From: Candidatus Raymondbacteria bacterium RIFOXYA2_FULL_49_16
GTDB taxonomy: Bacteria; Fibrobacterota; OXYB2-FULL-49-7; XYB2-FULL-49-35
Assembly: GCA_001789205.1 (NCBI GenBank)
Contig: MFYT01000008.1
Coordinates: forward strand, 62,001-126,000
Length of the DNA stretch: 64,000 nt
Reading direction: 5' to 3'
Both the position numbers and the translations under genes were made by a program. The notes under the pieces were generated by a model. That model did not search any database, had not been told where the DNA came from, and saw only the letters and a list, made by a program, of their open reading frames with translations. This document shows, piece after piece, positions 53,294 to 62,139 of this stretch; the first letter of the stretch is position 1; every line of letters begins with the position of its first letter.

Positions 53294-54679
53294 CTATTGC
53301 GGGAGCGAATCTTCGACATCGTTTTCAATTGCCACACCTTCATATTCATTAAGCTTGTTCCGGAGAGTGCGGATCGATATTCCTAAAATCTCGGCAACTT
53401 TGGTCTTATTATTTTTATAATATTCAAGTGTTTTATAGATCAGTTGTTTTTCCATCTCTGCTATGGTTGTCCCAGGAACAATAGCGTTTGTCCCTCCCGT
53501 ACGCAAGGATTCTGTAAGGGTGAATACCTCTGGTTGCAGAATGCCAGTACGGGTAAGAACCACCGCCCGTTCAATGGCGTTTTCAAGTTCTCGTACATTT
53601 CCCGCCCAGTCATATTCTTTTAATGCCTTCAAAGCATTGTCCGCTATTCCGGTAACCATGAGCCCATTCTCTTCGTTGAAAGTTCGTATAAAGTGATCTA
53701 CCAGCAGAGGGATATCGTCCTTGCGCTGGCGTAGCGGAGGCAGGTGGATGGGTATAACATTCAATCTAAAATATAAGTCTTCCCTGAATTTTCCTTTCGC
53801 TATCTCGGATTTCAACTCCCGGTTGGTGGTGGCGACAATCCGGACATCCACGGGAATGGGCAGTTCAGCGCCAATTTTATTTATTTCTTTTTCCTGCAAA
53901 ACACGGAGCAGTTTGGCCTGAGTCATAAGAGGCATTTCACCGATTTCATCCAGTAGAATAGTGCCACCGTCCGCAAGCTCAAATTTTCCCCTCGTTTTTC
54001 TGAGCGCACCAGTAAAAGACCCTTTCTCGTGCCCAAAAAGTTCACTCTCGATAAGGGTGTCGGGCATGGCGGCGCAGTTTATTTTAATAAAAGGCAAACG
54101 GTTTCGTTTGCTGTTCAAATGGATACCCCGAGCTATCAATTCTTTTCCCGTACCACTCTCGCCAGTAATGAGAACTGTTGAGTTGCTTTGAGCTACCGTT
54201 ATCACCAGTTTATTAATTTCGTCCATGGCCCGGTTTTTCCCAACATAACTATACCTTTTGAACTGCTCTTCACGCAGCGCCTTATTTTCGTCTTGTATCT
54301 CTTTTATTTGCAGACACTTAATGACTTTTATTTCGAGCGCCTTTAACATGGTGGTTTCACCTTTTTCGAGATAGTCGGTGGCTCCCAACCGCATGGCTTC
54401 AACAGCATTTTCAATGGTACCATAAGCTGTCACAATGATAAAGGGCGTTGTGGATCCATCATCTCGGATTTTGCGCAGCAATTCGACGCCGCTCATGCCA
54501 GCCATTTTCATGTCGGACAAGATAAGATCGACTTCCTCTTCTTTCAGTAAATCGCAAGCCTTTTCACCGCTATCAGCTTCAAGAATCCGGTAGCCGGCTG
54601 CCATGCGGCCAATCGCCGTAGAAAGCATTGTGCGCATATTTATGTCGTCATCGACAATAAGAATCCTATAAGATTTCAT
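53294..54679 (-). CDS. NtrC-family sigma-54-dependent response regulator
   Basis: 461 residues in three domains. Receiver (about 1-120) with acidic pocket VDDD and phospho-Asp in LILSDMKMAGMSG. AAA+ domain (about 145-380) with Walker A GESGTGKE, the sigma-54 loop as GSFTGA, Walker B GGTILLDEIGEM and the arginine finger region FREDLYFRLN. Fis-type HTH at the end (KTKVAEILGISIRTLRNKL). It should activate sigma-54 promoters. The histidine kinase ends 15 bases upstream. Its targets are unknown; I found no clear GG-N10-GC promoter in the window gaps. Confidence 0.96.
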   Translation of the reverse strand: MKSYRILIVDDDINMRTMLSTAIGRMAAGYRILEADSGEKACDLLKEEEVDLILSDMKMAGMSGVELLRKIRDDGSTTPFIIVTAYGTIENAVEAMRLGATDYLEKGETTMLKALEIKVIKCLQIKEIQDENKALREEQFKRYSYVGKNRAMDEINKLVITVAQSNSTVLITGESGTGKELIARGIHLNSKRNRLPFIKINCAAMPDTLIESELFGHEKGSFTGALRKTRGKFELADGGTILLDEIGEMPLMTQAKLLRVLQEKEINKIGAELPIPVDVRIVATTNRELKSEIAKGKFREDLYFRLNVIPIHLPPLRQRKDDIPLLVDHFIRTFNEENGLMVTGIADNALKALKEYDWAGNVRELENAIERAVVLTRTGILQPEVFTLTESLRTGGTNAIVPGTTIAEMEKQLIYKTLEYYKNNKTKVAEILGISIRTLRNKLNEYEGVAIENDVEDSLPQ

Positions 54680-54694
54680 CCTTGTACCTCTCTC

Positions 54695-55942
54695 CTAACC
54701 TGGAAAATGAAGTGAAAAGATACTCCCCTGGCCTTCTGTGCTTAGTACCTTGATTTCCCCATTGTGTAATTCCATGATCTTTTTAACAATGGAAAGCCCA
54801 AGCCCAGTCCCTTCAGTGGCTTTTGTTGTAAAAAACGGAAAAAACAATTTTTCAATGTGCTCCTTCTTTATTCCCAGCCCGGTATCAGCTATTTCAACAA
54901 CAACAATCCGGTCTGTGCGAATGCCGTTCAAATACAGCTTTTCCCGGCCTTCGGACTGTTTGGCGGTGACGGTTACCGTAATTGCGCCCTGGTCCGGAAT
55001 TGCCTGCGCCGCATTTTGCACTAGATTGATAAGGACCTGTTCGATTTTCTCAGGGTCAATTCTAAGAACTACCGGATGCGGGGGAAAGGCCCTTGAAAAG
55101 ACGATTTTCTCAGCATTGACCATACCAATGCTAATAAAATCGAGTACTTGGTTTATTTGAGTGCAGATATCAACTTCGCACGACTGCAGAGACAGCGGTC
55201 TGGTATAAATAAGCAGATTGCTTACTATCTTATTGAGCCGCGAGATGCTGTTGATTATTTTTTTTACCAGATCGAGTTTGGGAGGGTCTTTTTCAAGGTC
55301 GTGTTCGAGCATGGCAGTAAATCCCGCAATTGCGCCAAGCGGATTCCTTATTTCATGGGCCACGTGCGCTGACATTTCACCCATTGCCGCAAGGGTCTTG
55401 TTCCTCTGAATCTCCTCTTGCATCTGTTTGACTTCCGAAAGATCGCTGAGAACCTCAAGGGCGCCCAATGCTTTTCCATCGTTGTCTTCGAGCAGGGAGG
55501 TGGAGTATGCCACGGGCACCGGATGTCCTTCCTTGTGAATGATACTCTTCTCGGAAGGAGGAAGATGCTGGCCAGTTTCGAGAGTATGCAGGAGCGTCTG
55601 GTCGCCGGGAATCTCTTTTCCGAGTATTTCCGAATAGTTCTTTCCAAGAACATCTTCTGATTTGAACCCGGTCAATATTTCCGCCCCCCGATTGAAACTC
55701 GTGATCTCTCCGGAGGTGTTCACAGCAACAACAGCATCGGTAAGGCTATGGAGAATGTGTGAAAGCAGTTTGTTTTTTCGATCGAGTTCGATATTAACCC
55801 TGCTAAAATCGGCCTGCATTTTATTGTATGCGTCTTCGAGCCGCCGTGCATTTGCCTCGAAATGATGGAAGGCGTCAAGAAGCACTTGTATCTCAGTTTT
55901 GCCTCCAGTGCGTTCGATTTGCGCGGTGATCTTCTGGCTCAT
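54695..55942 (-). CDS. PAS-containing sensor histidine kinase, cytoplasmic
   Basis: 415 residues with no membrane segment. A coiled N-terminus (about 20-65) is followed by a PAS domain (about 66-180, LTDAVVAVNTSGEITSFNRG), HisKA with the phosphorylated His in AHVAHEIRNPLGAIAGF, and an HATPase domain with N-box INLVQNAAQAI and G-boxes DTGLGI and EGTGLGLSI. It resembles FlrB/AtoS-type kinases that partner NtrC-like regulators, and the regulator follows directly. It is coupled to the upstream FlgN-like gene by a 4-base overlap, which suggests its signal may be flagellar assembly (inference). Confidence 0.95.
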   Translation of the reverse strand: MSQKITAQIERTGGKTEIQVLLDAFHHFEANARRLEDAYNKMQADFSRVNIELDRKNKLLSHILHSLTDAVVAVNTSGEITSFNRGAEILTGFKSEDVLGKNYSEILGKEIPGDQTLLHTLETGQHLPPSEKSIIHKEGHPVPVAYSTSLLEDNDGKALGALEVLSDLSEVKQMQEEIQRNKTLAAMGEMSAHVAHEIRNPLGAIAGFTAMLEHDLEKDPPKLDLVKKIINSISRLNKIVSNLLIYTRPLSLQSCEVDICTQINQVLDFISIGMVNAEKIVFSRAFPPHPVVLRIDPEKIEQVLINLVQNAAQAIPDQGAITVTVTAKQSEGREKLYLNGIRTDRIVVVEIADTGLGIKKEHIEKLFFPFFTTKATEGTGLGLSIVKKIMELHNGEIKVLSTEGQGSIFSLHFPG

Positions 55943-56307
55943 ATGGCCTGCGAACCTTCCTGCAGACCGGCCAGCACATTCTCAAGTTTTGTATTGGCAA
56001 CAAGTATATCAGATAAGATGGTCTTGATTTTCGCAAGCATTGCCTTGAGAGTCTCGGCTTCGACTGTATGCAGATCATTTTTCCGTCGATCCCACCCGAT
56101 CTTATGCGGGGTGATTTGATCGTCGAGTTCTTTGATCAGGTCGAACGCCCGGTTGCGTGCTGAAAGAATCTGGATAATCGGGTATATTGCAGCTTTGCCG
56201 CCATTTTCTGTGAGTCCGGAAGAAAGATTTTTCAGGAGTTCTTTATAAATTTCGTATTGCTTGCTGTAGTTCGCGAGTAGCAGACCGACCAAATCGCCGT
56301 CGTTCAT
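55939..56307 (-). CDS. Small helical protein, FlgN/FliT-like
   Basis: 122 residues, all helical, starting MNDGDLVGLLLANYSKQYEI and containing long amphipathic helices with AMLAKIKTILSDILVANTKL near the end. The overall pattern (two or three long helices with regular Leu spacing) resembles FlgN-type flagellar export chaperones, but no diagnostic motif is seen. The ATG at 56307 overlaps the upstream stop by 4 bases and its own stop overlaps the kinase start by 4 bases, so the three genes are tightly coupled. Confidence 0.6.
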   Translation of the reverse strand: MNDGDLVGLLLANYSKQYEIYKELLKNLSSGLTENGGKAAIYPIIQILSARNRAFDLIKELDDQITPHKIGWDRRKNDLHTVEAETLKAMLAKIKTILSDILVANTKLENVLAGLQEGSQAI

Positions 56308-58223
56308 TTGAGAATGTCCCGATATTGATTTTCCCATATGGCATCGTCGCGTCGCCATTTTGCCTGCAATGCCCAATAGTCATCGGGAAAAGAATTTATC
56401 AGCGCATCAAACGTCTTGATCGCTTTATCGTATTGTCTGCCATTCCGATAAATATTGCCCATCTGATACAAGGACCAGGCGACATTTTTTGATTCGGGAA
56501 ATCTGTCAGCGGCAATTTTATAATATTTAAGCGCATATTCCATGTTTTTTACGCTATAGTAATAATCGCCAAGGCGGAAACATGCTTCCATGACCGCCGG
56601 AATGTTGCTGGCGGTGTCGGTGGCGGCCCTGACAAAATATTCGATACCCCGATTGGATCCTTGACGCCGATAACACTCCCCTATCTTATAATAGAGGTCT
56701 GTTTTGTTCCCGTGGTTGTTTTCCTTGCCAAGCGCTTTTAAATAATATTTTAAAGCATTCTCGCTGTCGTTGCGCAGGAAAGCGATGTTTCCCAATTCGG
56801 TGTTAATAAACGCATAATAGGAAGTTGAGGGCGATTTTATTAAAAAGGCTTCATACACCCCAACGGCATTGTCCAGGGCCTCTTTTTCAACAAGCACGTG
56901 GCCCCTGAGCACTTCGGCATGGCCAGCAACATCGCCGTTTGAGAATTTCTGCCGTACCAGATCAAGATAGGTTACTGCTTCGTCCCACAGACGCATGGCA
57001 GAGTATACCAGGCCGATATTGTATAGGGCGTTATCTGTCAGGGAGTTTTTTGGGTTATCTCTATATATTTCCTTTAGATCGGTTAAGGCGGCATCGTACC
57101 GGCCATCAAGAAATTTATCAAGGGCACCCAGCATTTTCCGGCCGGTAAGACTTAGAGTATCCTCAACAATAAATGAGAATACGCCCGTGGTCTTAAACTT
57201 AAACGGTGAACAAGGCTCTTTTAAATCGGTTGCTGGTTTGGCCCCCATTTTAAGCAAGGCATCAACCTTTTGTTGCGCTGTGGTTCGTTCCGGTCCATCC
57301 GGAGAGGAACTGAGCACAAGGCCGAATTCTCTAAGGGCATCCTGTTTTTTCCCCATTTCCTCGTAAATTAGACCCAGATAGAAATGGGCTGCATAGCTTT
57401 TTTCTGCATACGCGGAGCCCCGTTTCAGGTTGAACAAGGCTTTTTCTGGCTCATTGTTGTAGTACCGTATAAGGCCGCCATAGTAGTACGCGCCCGCATG
57501 ATCAGGATTGTTTTTAAGAATATCACGTACTGCCTTGAGAGCGTTCCCGTACAGACCGTTGTTGTAAAACTCGATCACGGGTTTCAACACAGGGTCGTTA
57601 GAGACATCAGTATGCTGTGTATTGACGACAAGAGTAAAGGCGTCCCCTGCCGGGAGTTTTCTGGGCTGAGGAGCAATTACTGCCGGTTTTTCAGTGTGTA
57701 TTGCGGGCTTCTCAGGAGCCGCCGCACTTTTAGGTGTGGTGGAAACAGTTTCGGCGACAGCCTGCACTGGAGCAGCAACTGGGGCAGAAGGCCGCTCGCC
57801 CCTTATGAGGCGAAGTGTTTTCCGAATTTCGTCTTCAGCAGCGACTTTTTTTAGGGAGTCTGTCTCAATGGTGCAATAGTCGCGCATAGTTTGGACGGAT
57901 TTCTCAAGTTCACCGTTTTTCCCATACGCATCGGCCAATGCTTTAATAATTTCAGGATTTTTTGGGTCGACCTTGGCCGCTTTTTTAAAATTATATATAC
58001 TCAAAGCATATTTTTTCTGAGCATCCCACGCCTGGCCTGTCTTTAAATACGACGGCGCATGGTCGGGATACACAGTAAGCATTTTCCTGAATTCCTCTAT
58101 TGCCCGATCATATTGCTGCTCATTGAAATATTTCAGGCCGACTTTATAATGAATGATATCTATGGCCTCTTCAGAAAAACTGAAAATGGGCAACGTACAT
58201 AAAATTAACAGGATTGGGAGCAT
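56304..58223 (-). CDS. Secreted TPR-repeat protein
   Basis: 639 residues. Signal peptide (LPILLILCTLPIFSFSEE). N-terminal TPRs (about 25-130, VGLKYFNEQQYDRAIEEFRK), a Pro/Ala-rich linker (about 145-205), then many more TPRs through to the end (FYNNGLYGNALKAVRDILKN, YNIGLVYSAMRLWDEAVTYL, YQMGNIYRNGRQYDKAIKTF). Such proteins sit in the periplasm or outer membrane as assembly scaffolds. It heads the block with the FlgN-like protein and the kinase and has a candidate TATAAT box upstream. Confidence 0.85.
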   Translation of the reverse strand: MLPILLILCTLPIFSFSEEAIDIIHYKVGLKYFNEQQYDRAIEEFRKMLTVYPDHAPSYLKTGQAWDAQKKYALSIYNFKKAAKVDPKNPEIIKALADAYGKNGELEKSVQTMRDYCTIETDSLKKVAAEDEIRKTLRLIRGERPSAPVAAPVQAVAETVSTTPKSAAAPEKPAIHTEKPAVIAPQPRKLPAGDAFTLVVNTQHTDVSNDPVLKPVIEFYNNGLYGNALKAVRDILKNNPDHAGAYYYGGLIRYYNNEPEKALFNLKRGSAYAEKSYAAHFYLGLIYEEMGKKQDALREFGLVLSSSPDGPERTTAQQKVDALLKMGAKPATDLKEPCSPFKFKTTGVFSFIVEDTLSLTGRKMLGALDKFLDGRYDAALTDLKEIYRDNPKNSLTDNALYNIGLVYSAMRLWDEAVTYLDLVRQKFSNGDVAGHAEVLRGHVLVEKEALDNAVGVYEAFLIKSPSTSYYAFINTELGNIAFLRNDSENALKYYLKALGKENNHGNKTDLYYKIGECYRRQGSNRGIEYFVRAATDTASNIPAVMEACFRLGDYYYSVKNMEYALKYYKIAADRFPESKNVAWSLYQMGNIYRNGRQYDKAIKTFDALINSFPDDYWALQAKWRRDDAIWENQYRDILK

Positions 58224-58250
58224 TTTTTACCCGCTGGTTAACGTGTTCAT

Positions 58251-58270
58251 AACTTATTATAAAATAAGTT
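58251..58270 (-). promoter_or_regulatory. Promoter-like palindrome upstream of the TPR/kinase operon
   Basis: Perfect 8-bp inverted repeat AACTTATT / AATAAGTT around a 4-base centre, containing TATAAT (58261-58256, minus strand), about 33 bases upstream of the start at 58223. It may be a -10 region overlapped by a repressor site; no good -35 is seen. There is no T run, so it is not a terminator. Confidence 0.35.
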
Positions 58271-58328
58271 CTTTACGTTGAACAGACAAGTTTATTTAAG
58301 ACGTTAGAAAATGGTGACTTAGGAAGGA

Positions 58329-59723
58329 TTATATGGCAATGATGTTCGCCCCTTTTACCATGAATGTGCAGGAAAGGTTTTTTCCCTCGTTTAAAAATAT
58401 TGAAGTTGTATTTGTGGCAAGTTTTACGCCGGGAAAAACCTTGGTCCTTACCGTAACCTGCGGATGTGTTTCTTCTCCAAGCTTTGCATTTATTTTCTCT
58501 TCTTCCTGTTCTTGCTTGGTTATTTTTTCATATTCGTCTGTAAGTTGCGTTTTCAGACCTTTAAGCGTTTGCTGCTCTGCGTCTAAAAGCTCGCGATTGG
58601 AACCGACCGCTTGCTTGACGCACGCAAACAGTTTCCTTCTGATTTCAGAACACTTTTGGTTTCCCTTTGCTTTAAAGCTTCCCAATTCAGCCAACCTTTT
58701 ACGCAAAACAGTATCGATGCCGAAATATATATCCGTATAGACACCTCCTTCAGACCCTAACGTGCGGGCATCCACTTTGTTGAATGCATATGTCTCACCG
58801 CCAACAATGACGCCTTTTTTCCAAACGTAAATTGAATCGCCGGCCTCAAGTTTCGCATTCACACATTCGTCCTGCACTGTAATATTTCCCAATGCCCTGA
58901 CATGCTGTCCGTTTATGTAGAGCGCCTCAATATTCGCCTGGGCAAAGACGATATTTTTCATATTTCCAGTGATTCCGCCCTGTACGACAAGATTGCCTCC
59001 GCATTCTATACGCGCATCTTCAATATTTCCTTTAACAAAGATATTGCCGCCTGCAACAACGCTAAATCCTGAACGGATGCTACCATTTATCCGGATTGAC
59101 CCTGAATGACTAATGTTACCGGTGGAGAAATCCACATCACGGTCAATGACATGCTCCTCAAACACATTGACCACGCTTCCTGTTTTGACTACATTTCCAG
59201 TTTTTAAAGCAACAAGCAGCAGCTGATCGTCAGTGGATATTCCCGTGTTGAGTCCCTTGGGTAATTCAACCATTTTAACCAAAGGAATGGGAATCGGTTC
59301 GCCTTTGACAGTACGGCCGGCACGACCGAATTTCCCAGGGATTTTCTTCGCAATTTTATCCCCAGCGGCAATCGGGATAATCAATTGAAGGTCTTTTACA
59401 TCTACGCTTCCGCTGTTCAGGACCTTTGGTTGGCCTGTTTTTTCAAAATCGATAAAGTATTCGATTCGGTTTTCAACAGGCAATTCGGCGGAAGAACCCC
59501 GTGCGATGACATAGACGACAGAAGGGTCGCGCGATGATTCGCGCGCACGGCGGATTTCTGCCTCGGAAATGCCGTACACGATTCCGATGGAATCAAGATA
59601 CGCCATGATTTCCTCAACCGCAGGCATCGCGGAAGGATCGGCGTCTTTATTAAATTTTAAATAGACCTCCATTGCATCGTCGGAGGTCCAAATGGTGACT
59701 TTTTTAAGCAGCAATTGGGCCAT
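58329..59723 (-). CDS. FapA (DUF342) polymerising-type protein
   Basis: 464 residues. An N-terminal domain (about 1-170) is followed by a right-handed beta-helix of the FapA kind (about 180-330) with repeated short strands (DFSTGNISHSGSIRINGSIR, VVAGGNIFVKGNIEDARIEC, GGNLVVQGGITGNMKNIVFA), then a coiled coil (about 340-410) and a C-terminal strand domain. FapA proteins are called flagellar assembly protein A and appear in motile bacteria; the biochemical role is unclear. Divergent from the NusG_II gene. A CTATATT element lies 29 bases upstream. Confidence 0.9.
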   Translation of the reverse strand: MAQLLLKKVTIWTSDDAMEVYLKFNKDADPSAMPAVEEIMAYLDSIGIVYGISEAEIRRARESSRDPSVVYVIARGSSAELPVENRIEYFIDFEKTGQPKVLNSGSVDVKDLQLIIPIAAGDKIAKKIPGKFGRAGRTVKGEPIPIPLVKMVELPKGLNTGISTDDQLLLVALKTGNVVKTGSVVNVFEEHVIDRDVDFSTGNISHSGSIRINGSIRSGFSVVAGGNIFVKGNIEDARIECGGNLVVQGGITGNMKNIVFAQANIEALYINGQHVRALGNITVQDECVNAKLEAGDSIYVWKKGVIVGGETYAFNKVDARTLGSEGGVYTDIYFGIDTVLRKRLAELGSFKAKGNQKCSEIRRKLFACVKQAVGSNRELLDAEQQTLKGLKTQLTDEYEKITKQEQEEEKINAKLGEETHPQVTVRTKVFPGVKLATNTTSIFLNEGKNLSCTFMVKGANIIAI

Positions 59724-59751
59724 GTAAATATACCGGTGTATTTTGTGAATT

Positions 59752-59758
59752 AATATAG
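59752..59758 (-). promoter_or_regulatory. Putative -10 element (CTATATT) of fapA
   Basis: CTATATT on the minus strand, 29 bases upstream of the ATG; third copy of this exact 7-mer in a promoter position in the window. Confidence 0.35.
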
Positions 59759-59803
59759 TATTTTATATTTCTTACGAAAAGTCATATTTATCACGGGAAA
59801 GGC

Positions 59804-60193
59804 ATGCTATCCGCGTTTTCTCTCCATCCACGACCCCTAGATTATATAATTCTAACACTGGTCCTGGCATTCTCAGGATTTTCGCACCTCTATTTGCCCT
59901 CAGGCAGTTCGTCAAAAACATGCTATATCTTCAAGGATGGGATGCCTTATGAGCGATTTTCCCTGGACGCAACATCCGGACACCTATGTGACACCATTGT
60001 AACGGCCTCAGGAACCATTATTTTTGAAACAAGCGAACGGGGAGTCAGGGTCGTCCAGTCTTCCTGTAGAAACAAAACATGCATTAACCGAGGATATATC
60101 AAAAATCCCGGTGAGTCCATTGTGTGCGTTCCTAACCATTGCATGGCAATCATAGAATCCAAAAAAAAGGTATTTGATGCAATCTCCGAATGA
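59804..60193 (+). CDS. NusG domain II-containing membrane-anchored protein
   Basis: 129 residues. One membrane helix (about 14-33) and an extracytoplasmic NusG_II-type domain. The family signature SSCRNKTCINRGYIKNPGES followed by IVCVPNHC is complete (four Cys). This family is usually found next to Gx transporter and ApbE-type genes linked to flavin or redox functions; here the Gx-type gene follows with an overlap. The ribosome site AAGG lies just before the ATG. Confidence 0.88.
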   Translation: MLSAFSLHPRPLDYIILTLVLAFSGFSHLYLPSGSSSKTCYIFKDGMPYERFSLDATSGHLCDTIVTASGTIIFETSERGVRVVQSSCRNKTCINRGYIKNPGESIVCVPNHCMAIIESKKKVFDAISE

Positions 60194-61277
60194 CATAATG
60201 AAAACGCGCCGCCTTTCCCTGCTTCTTGCCCTGGCCGTAGCGGCAAATATACTGGAATTATTCATTCCTTCCCCGCCTTTTCTCCCCTGGTTGAAAATTG
60301 GCATTGCCAATGCCTTTACCATGGCCGCCATACGCATGTATGGGCCCTGGGCGGGTATCCAGATGACGGTGTTGAGGACATTTATTTCCGGTTTTATTTC
60401 AGGAATCCCGGCAACGTCTCTGTTAATCGGTGGTTCAGGAGGGGTATTTTCAGCTTTGGTGATGGGATGTCTCTGGCATTTCTTCGGAAGCAGCGGGCTG
60501 TTATCGCTTATTGGTCTTGGAATCGCCGGATCTTTTTCCCATACAATGGCCCAGTTATGCGTCGTATACGCCCTATTTATTAAAAATGCCTATATTTTCT
60601 GGCAGATACCCATATTAGGACCAGTATCTGCTGCAACAGGCACCCTGACAGGCATACTTGCGCTTTATACCTGCCAGTTTTTAGAAAATCACGAAGTGCC
60701 GGAGGCAGACCCTTTCCCAGGTGTCCATCATGCCTATTCCATCCGGCCATTAATTAAGCTTTTCATCCTTGTTCTGGGTACCGGCGTGTTTTTCTGGGTA
60801 TCTTTGCTTAAAATATTTGTTTTATCTTCCCTATTTTTGTGCATTGTTCTTTTCTTCCAACGCAGGTCGCGAACACTGGCATTGTCCCTGCGGTTTGTAC
60901 CCCTGTTCCTACTTACGTTCGCGTTGAATGTGTTCTCTGAACCAGGCCATTTTTACACAACCATTCCTTTTATTACCCACGAAGGTGTTTATAAAAGCTC
61001 GTTTCTGATGTGCAGGACGCTTTCGATCATGCTACTTTCCTTTGCTCTTTTTACGCGGCAGGATTGTGAATTGCTTTTTACCTCGATTATGCGTGCGGTT
61101 CCATCGCTCTCCCATTCCATGGAGGTTGCTCTTAGAGGAACAGCGGCACTTCCATCCGTCATCAGTATTTTGAAAGATTTCTATCTGCGCTCTCCGCGTA
61201 AGGGTTTTATTATGCGAATCAGGTATTTTCGAGAAGGATTTGCAGGCGCGCTAGCGGATGTTCTAAAGATTGTTTAA
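60177..61277 (+). CDS. Gx-type (HepS1-like) membrane protein fused to an EcfT/CbiQ-like domain
   Basis: 366 residues from the ATG at 60177 (AAGG 6-7 bases upstream); an ATG at 60198 is also possible but lacks a ribosome site. Residues about 10-170 match the Gx transporter/heptaprenyl diphosphate synthase component I family, an ECF S-component-like membrane fold (NILELFIPSPPFLPWLKIGI, GSGGVFSALVMGC). Residues about 190-366 form a second membrane unit like ECF T-components (LFLLTFALNVFSEPGH; RTLSIMLLSFALFTRQDCEL; VALRGTAALPSVISILKDF). Such parts normally are separate proteins; no EcfA ATPase is visible. It overlaps the NusG_II gene by 17 bases. Confidence 0.8.
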   Translation: MQSPNDIMKTRRLSLLLALAVAANILELFIPSPPFLPWLKIGIANAFTMAAIRMYGPWAGIQMTVLRTFISGFISGIPATSLLIGGSGGVFSALVMGCLWHFFGSSGLLSLIGLGIAGSFSHTMAQLCVVYALFIKNAYIFWQIPILGPVSAATGTLTGILALYTCQFLENHEVPEADPFPGVHHAYSIRPLIKLFILVLGTGVFFWVSLLKIFVLSSLFLCIVLFFQRRSRTLALSLRFVPLFLLTFALNVFSEPGHFYTTIPFITHEGVYKSSFLMCRTLSIMLLSFALFTRQDCELLFTSIMRAVPSLSHSMEVALRGTAALPSVISILKDFYLRSPRKGFIMRIRYFREGFAGALADVLKIV

Positions 61278-61283
61278 CGCGTC

Positions 61284-62129
61284 TTACCGCACTGTAAGAA
61301 ATGAAACCACCTCCCGGAACACACGGTCATTCTCATAGTCGTGAGGCACGATATGATTGGCTTTTTCGAGCCAAACAAATCGTTTATCGGAAGAGGCCAA
61401 TAGAGAATACATTTTCCGTGAGGCCGCAGGGCTTGTGGTTTTGTCTCTTCGACTATGAATAAAGAGAGCGGGATTTTTAATTGTATGCATTTCTGACCGA
61501 ATAACTTTGACCAGTTCAAGTGCCTGATTTATTGATGACAGCGCGTAATGATAGTATGCAACATGCCGTGCACGCGCGTCCGGATTTGAACAATTGCCGG
61601 AATACTTCTTTTTAAGATGACGCAATACACGTCCAATTGTATACACTAAAACTTCTTCAGGAACCAGATGAATGGGGTTGTAGGCGATCCTGAAGAACGG
61701 GCTGAGCAACACCAGTTTTCCCGCGCGATGGTTCGCGGCACAGTGCAGGGCCAATGCAGCGCCCATGGAAAAACCGGCCAGATGAACTATTTCGGAAGTG
61801 GTGCTCAAGGACGTAAATGCTTCCTCGAGCGCCTGATACCATTGGAGCCAGGTACAGGCATCAAGGTCCGTGGGTTTAGTACCATGGCCTGGAAGGAGTA
61901 TGCCCTTAACAGTGTATCCTGAATTGTTGAGATGGAGACCGAGTGTGCGGAGATCACGGGGAGTACTTGTGTACCCGTGGACCATGAGTACTGCTTCCTT
62001 GCTATTACCCTGGAAATAGAAAGGTTCAGCCCCGCATATGATCCCGTTTTCCGACCTTTTGTGAAAAGAAATCTCTTCCTGGAGAAGGCTATATGGCCGC
62101 CGGAAATATGTATTTTCCTGCTGAACCAT
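61284..62129 (-). CDS. Alpha/beta hydrolase, Est30/monoglyceride-lipase-like
   Basis: 281 residues. Canonical fold with LMVHGYTSTPRDL (oxyanion region), GHGTKPTDL, the nucleophile S121 in LAGFSMGAALAL, the acid Asp in FIHSRRDKTTSP and the His in KANHIVPHDYE. The GHG and HGYTSTP pattern matches Est30-type carboxylesterases acting on short acyl esters or monoglycerides. It follows the CheY-like gene by 10 bases and ends 6 bases from the convergent Gx-type gene. Why it travels with chemotaxis genes is unclear. Confidence 0.9.
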   Translation of the reverse strand: MVQQENTYFRRPYSLLQEEISFHKRSENGIICGAEPFYFQGNSKEAVLMVHGYTSTPRDLRTLGLHLNNSGYTVKGILLPGHGTKPTDLDACTWLQWYQALEEAFTSLSTTSEIVHLAGFSMGAALALHCAANHRAGKLVLLSPFFRIAYNPIHLVPEEVLVYTIGRVLRHLKKKYSGNCSNPDARARHVAYYHYALSSINQALELVKVIRSEMHTIKNPALFIHSRRDKTTSPAASRKMYSLLASSDKRFVWLEKANHIVPHDYENDRVFREVVSFLTVR

Positions 62130-62139
62130 GATGCAAGGC

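Noticed and set aside
57384-57854. 156-codon open frame antisense to the secreted TPR gene
   Set aside because: Overlaps a clear TPR region and looks like a reading-frame shadow.
61270-61310. Short inverted repeat CTTAC/GTAAG at the end of the hydrolase gene as a terminator
   Set aside because: Stem of only 5 bp without a T run on either side, inside coding sequence.
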